From Lachnospiraceae bacterium UBA3332 (GTDB lineage: Bacteria > Bacillota > Clostridia > Lachnospirales > Lachnospiraceae): DNA of 6,363 nucleotides. The position numbers and the translations under genes were made by a program. Where the stretch lies: assembly GCA_002361095.1 (NCBI GenBank), contig DERU01000015.1, positions 3,798 through 10,160 on the forward strand, given 5' to 3'. Shown here in pieces: positions 5,834 to 6,363 of this stretch (positions within the stretch are counted from its first letter, which is position 1; the number at the start of each line of letters is the position of its first letter). Under the pieces are notes generated by a model, which saw only the letters and a list, made by a program, of their open reading frames with translations, was not told the DNA's origin and did not search any database.

Positions 5834-6027
5834 CCCATAAAAAGTAATTTGATATTTTCGAAAATCCCCATCTTTTTTCTCTTTAGGGCCTTGATGATGG
5901 TCAGTATGCGGCAGTACATTTCATGTCCGCTGGCCTTGCGGAATCCGTTCAACGGAAAAGTACAAAGGCCTTCTTTCAACAGCATCTGGCAGATTTCCAC
6001 CGCCTTTGGACTGCCCCTTGGGCAAAC
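5815..6027 (-). pseudogene. Remnant of an IS66-like transposase (C-terminal end)
   Basis: The minus-strand frame is open from just after a TAA at 6028-6030 to its stop at 5815-5817, about 70 codons with no good start. The last 40 residues, beginning FRKASGHEMYCRILTIIKAL and ending IFENIKLLFMGTPAIF, fit the C-terminal pattern I know from one branch of IS66-family transposases: FRxxxGAxxFxxIRSYISTxRK, then a helix and a GxP near the end. The DDE catalytic domain is absent and the part before residue 25 is not recognisable, so this would be a dead fragment. It sits between a broken acetyltransferase gene and an Rpn-type gene, in keeping with a decaying mobile patch. The assignment is from remembered family pattern only; an unrelated short hypothetical gene remains possible. 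Confidence 0.4.
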
Positions 6028-6077
6028 TTACAGGGCGCAGGGTGCATTATAGACCGATTCCCGGGAACAGTCATGTT

Positions 6078-6118
6078 TCAAAGAAGACGCTGCAAAGCAG
6101 GGGCTCTGCTTTGCAGCG
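6078..6118 (-). terminator. Intrinsic terminator of the Rpn-like gene
   Basis: CGCTGCAAAGCAG (6088-6100) and CTGCTTTGCAGCG (6106-6118) are perfect 13-bp reverse complements around a GGGCT loop. Read on the minus strand, the stem starts 26 nt after the Rpn-like stop codon and is followed by a T-rich tract (TCTTCTTTG, 6079-6087). The plus-strand side has no T-run directly after the stem. Confidence 0.7.
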
Positions 6119-6144
6119 CCAAATATTTCGCAGGAAATTGGCTT

Positions 6145-6363
6145 TTATTTCTCCCGGTAGCCATCCGCCTCCTCCTGCGTCAATCCATACTTTTTCATTA
6201 TTATGGCCGCAATCCTCTCCCATCCAAAACCCAATTCTTCAAGTACGGAAACAGCTCCCTCAATACCTTCTTTTCGACCTTCTTCCAGACCTTCTTCCCG
6301 GCCTTTTTCCAGACCTTGGCGGTATTTCAGGTCACCAAGCTTCTGCCGTTCCCTCTCTTCATC
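6145..6363 (-). CDS. Rpn/PD-(D/E)XK nuclease family 'putative transposase', C-terminal end (5' partial)
   Basis: The minus-strand frame runs open from the right window edge to TAA at 6145-6147 and gives 72 residues without a start, so the 5' part lies outside. It begins DEERERQKLGDLKYRQGLEK, continues with a Gly/Glu-rich repeat (GREEGLEEGRKEG, about 21-33), and ends with a short helical domain (VLEELGFGWERIAAIIMKKY, then GLTQEEADGYREK). This layout, a charged linker with repeated xEG and a final 'LxxLGxxxExIxxxxxxKYGLxxEEAxxYxxK' module, is the usual tail of Rpn family (YhgA-like, PDDEXK-type) recombination-promoting nucleases, common and often multicopy in Lachnospiraceae. The nuclease domain itself is not visible, so catalytic integrity cannot be judged. 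A perfect 13-bp hairpin terminator follows. Confidence 0.65.
   Translation of the reverse strand, partial: DEERERQKLGDLKYRQGLEKGREEGLEEGRKEGIEGAVSVLEELGFGWERIAAIIMKKYGLTQEEADGYREK
6266..6313 (-). repeat. 12-nt tandem repeat (4 units) inside the Rpn-like gene
   Basis: Four adjacent 12-nt units, written on the + strand: CCTTCTTTTCGA, CCTTCTTCCAGA, CCTTCTTCCCGG and CCTTTTTCCAGA. On the minus strand they encode a four-residue repeat (GLEK, GREE, GLEE, GRKE). The unit length is a multiple of three, so gain or loss of units keeps the frame. Such repeats are common in the linker of this protein family. Confidence 0.8.

Noticed and set aside
5854..5865. Perfect 12-bp palindrome ATTTTCGAAAAT.
   Set aside because: It falls within the IFENI-encoding part of the minus-strand fragment and is short and A/T-rich, so chance is enough to explain it.
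5849..6052. A 67-codon plus-strand frame beginning MIFSKIPIFFLFRALMM.
   Set aside because: It has no ribosome binding site and is the complement of the minus-strand transposase-like fragment, which explains the sequence better.

Overview
The window looks like a chromosomal segment of a Gram-positive anaerobe of the class Clostridia, most likely a Lachnospiraceae-type gut bacterium. This is inferred from the moderate G+C, the strong purine-rich ribosome binding sites, the lipoprotein signal peptides, a CUT1 sugar transporter with no ATPase gene beside it, and the families present. No 16S rRNA or other phylogenetic marker is in the window.

Region 1 (1-2933) is the 3' part of a sugar ABC transporter operon on the + strand: the C-terminal half of a MalF/UgpA-type permease, a complete MalG/UgpE-type permease, and a long extracellular solute-binding lipoprotein. 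The genes overlap by 1 and 4 nt, so they are probably translationally coupled. The binding protein has an N-terminal lipobox and also a predicted C-terminal membrane helix, which is unusual. Region 2 (2930-3980) is a single gene with its own sigma-A-like promoter, which overlaps the previous stop codon. It encodes a secreted lipoprotein with an Ala/Glu/Ser/Val-rich linker and two OB-fold-like beta domains, and it ends at a strong intrinsic terminator.

Region 3 (4123-5574) is a second single-gene unit: a near-consensus promoter, a leader of about 180 nt, a CofE-like (F420-0:gamma-glutamyl ligase superfamily) gene of 399 codons, and a hairpin terminator. The leader is the most interesting part of the window. 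It holds a perfect 10-bp inverted repeat, a set of overlapping and mutually competing stems, and a 30-codon ORF that starts with TTG behind an excellent Shine-Dalgarno sequence and ends 3 nt before the main gene.

Region 4 (5582-6363) is a decayed accessory patch. It contains the first 37-38 codons of a GNAT acetyltransferase gene that breaks off, a minus-strand fragment resembling the C-terminus of an IS66-like transposase, and the C-terminal end of a minus-strand Rpn/PD-(D/E)XK-type 'putative transposase' gene with a 12-nt tandem repeat and its own hairpin terminator. No tRNA, rRNA or CRISPR array was seen.
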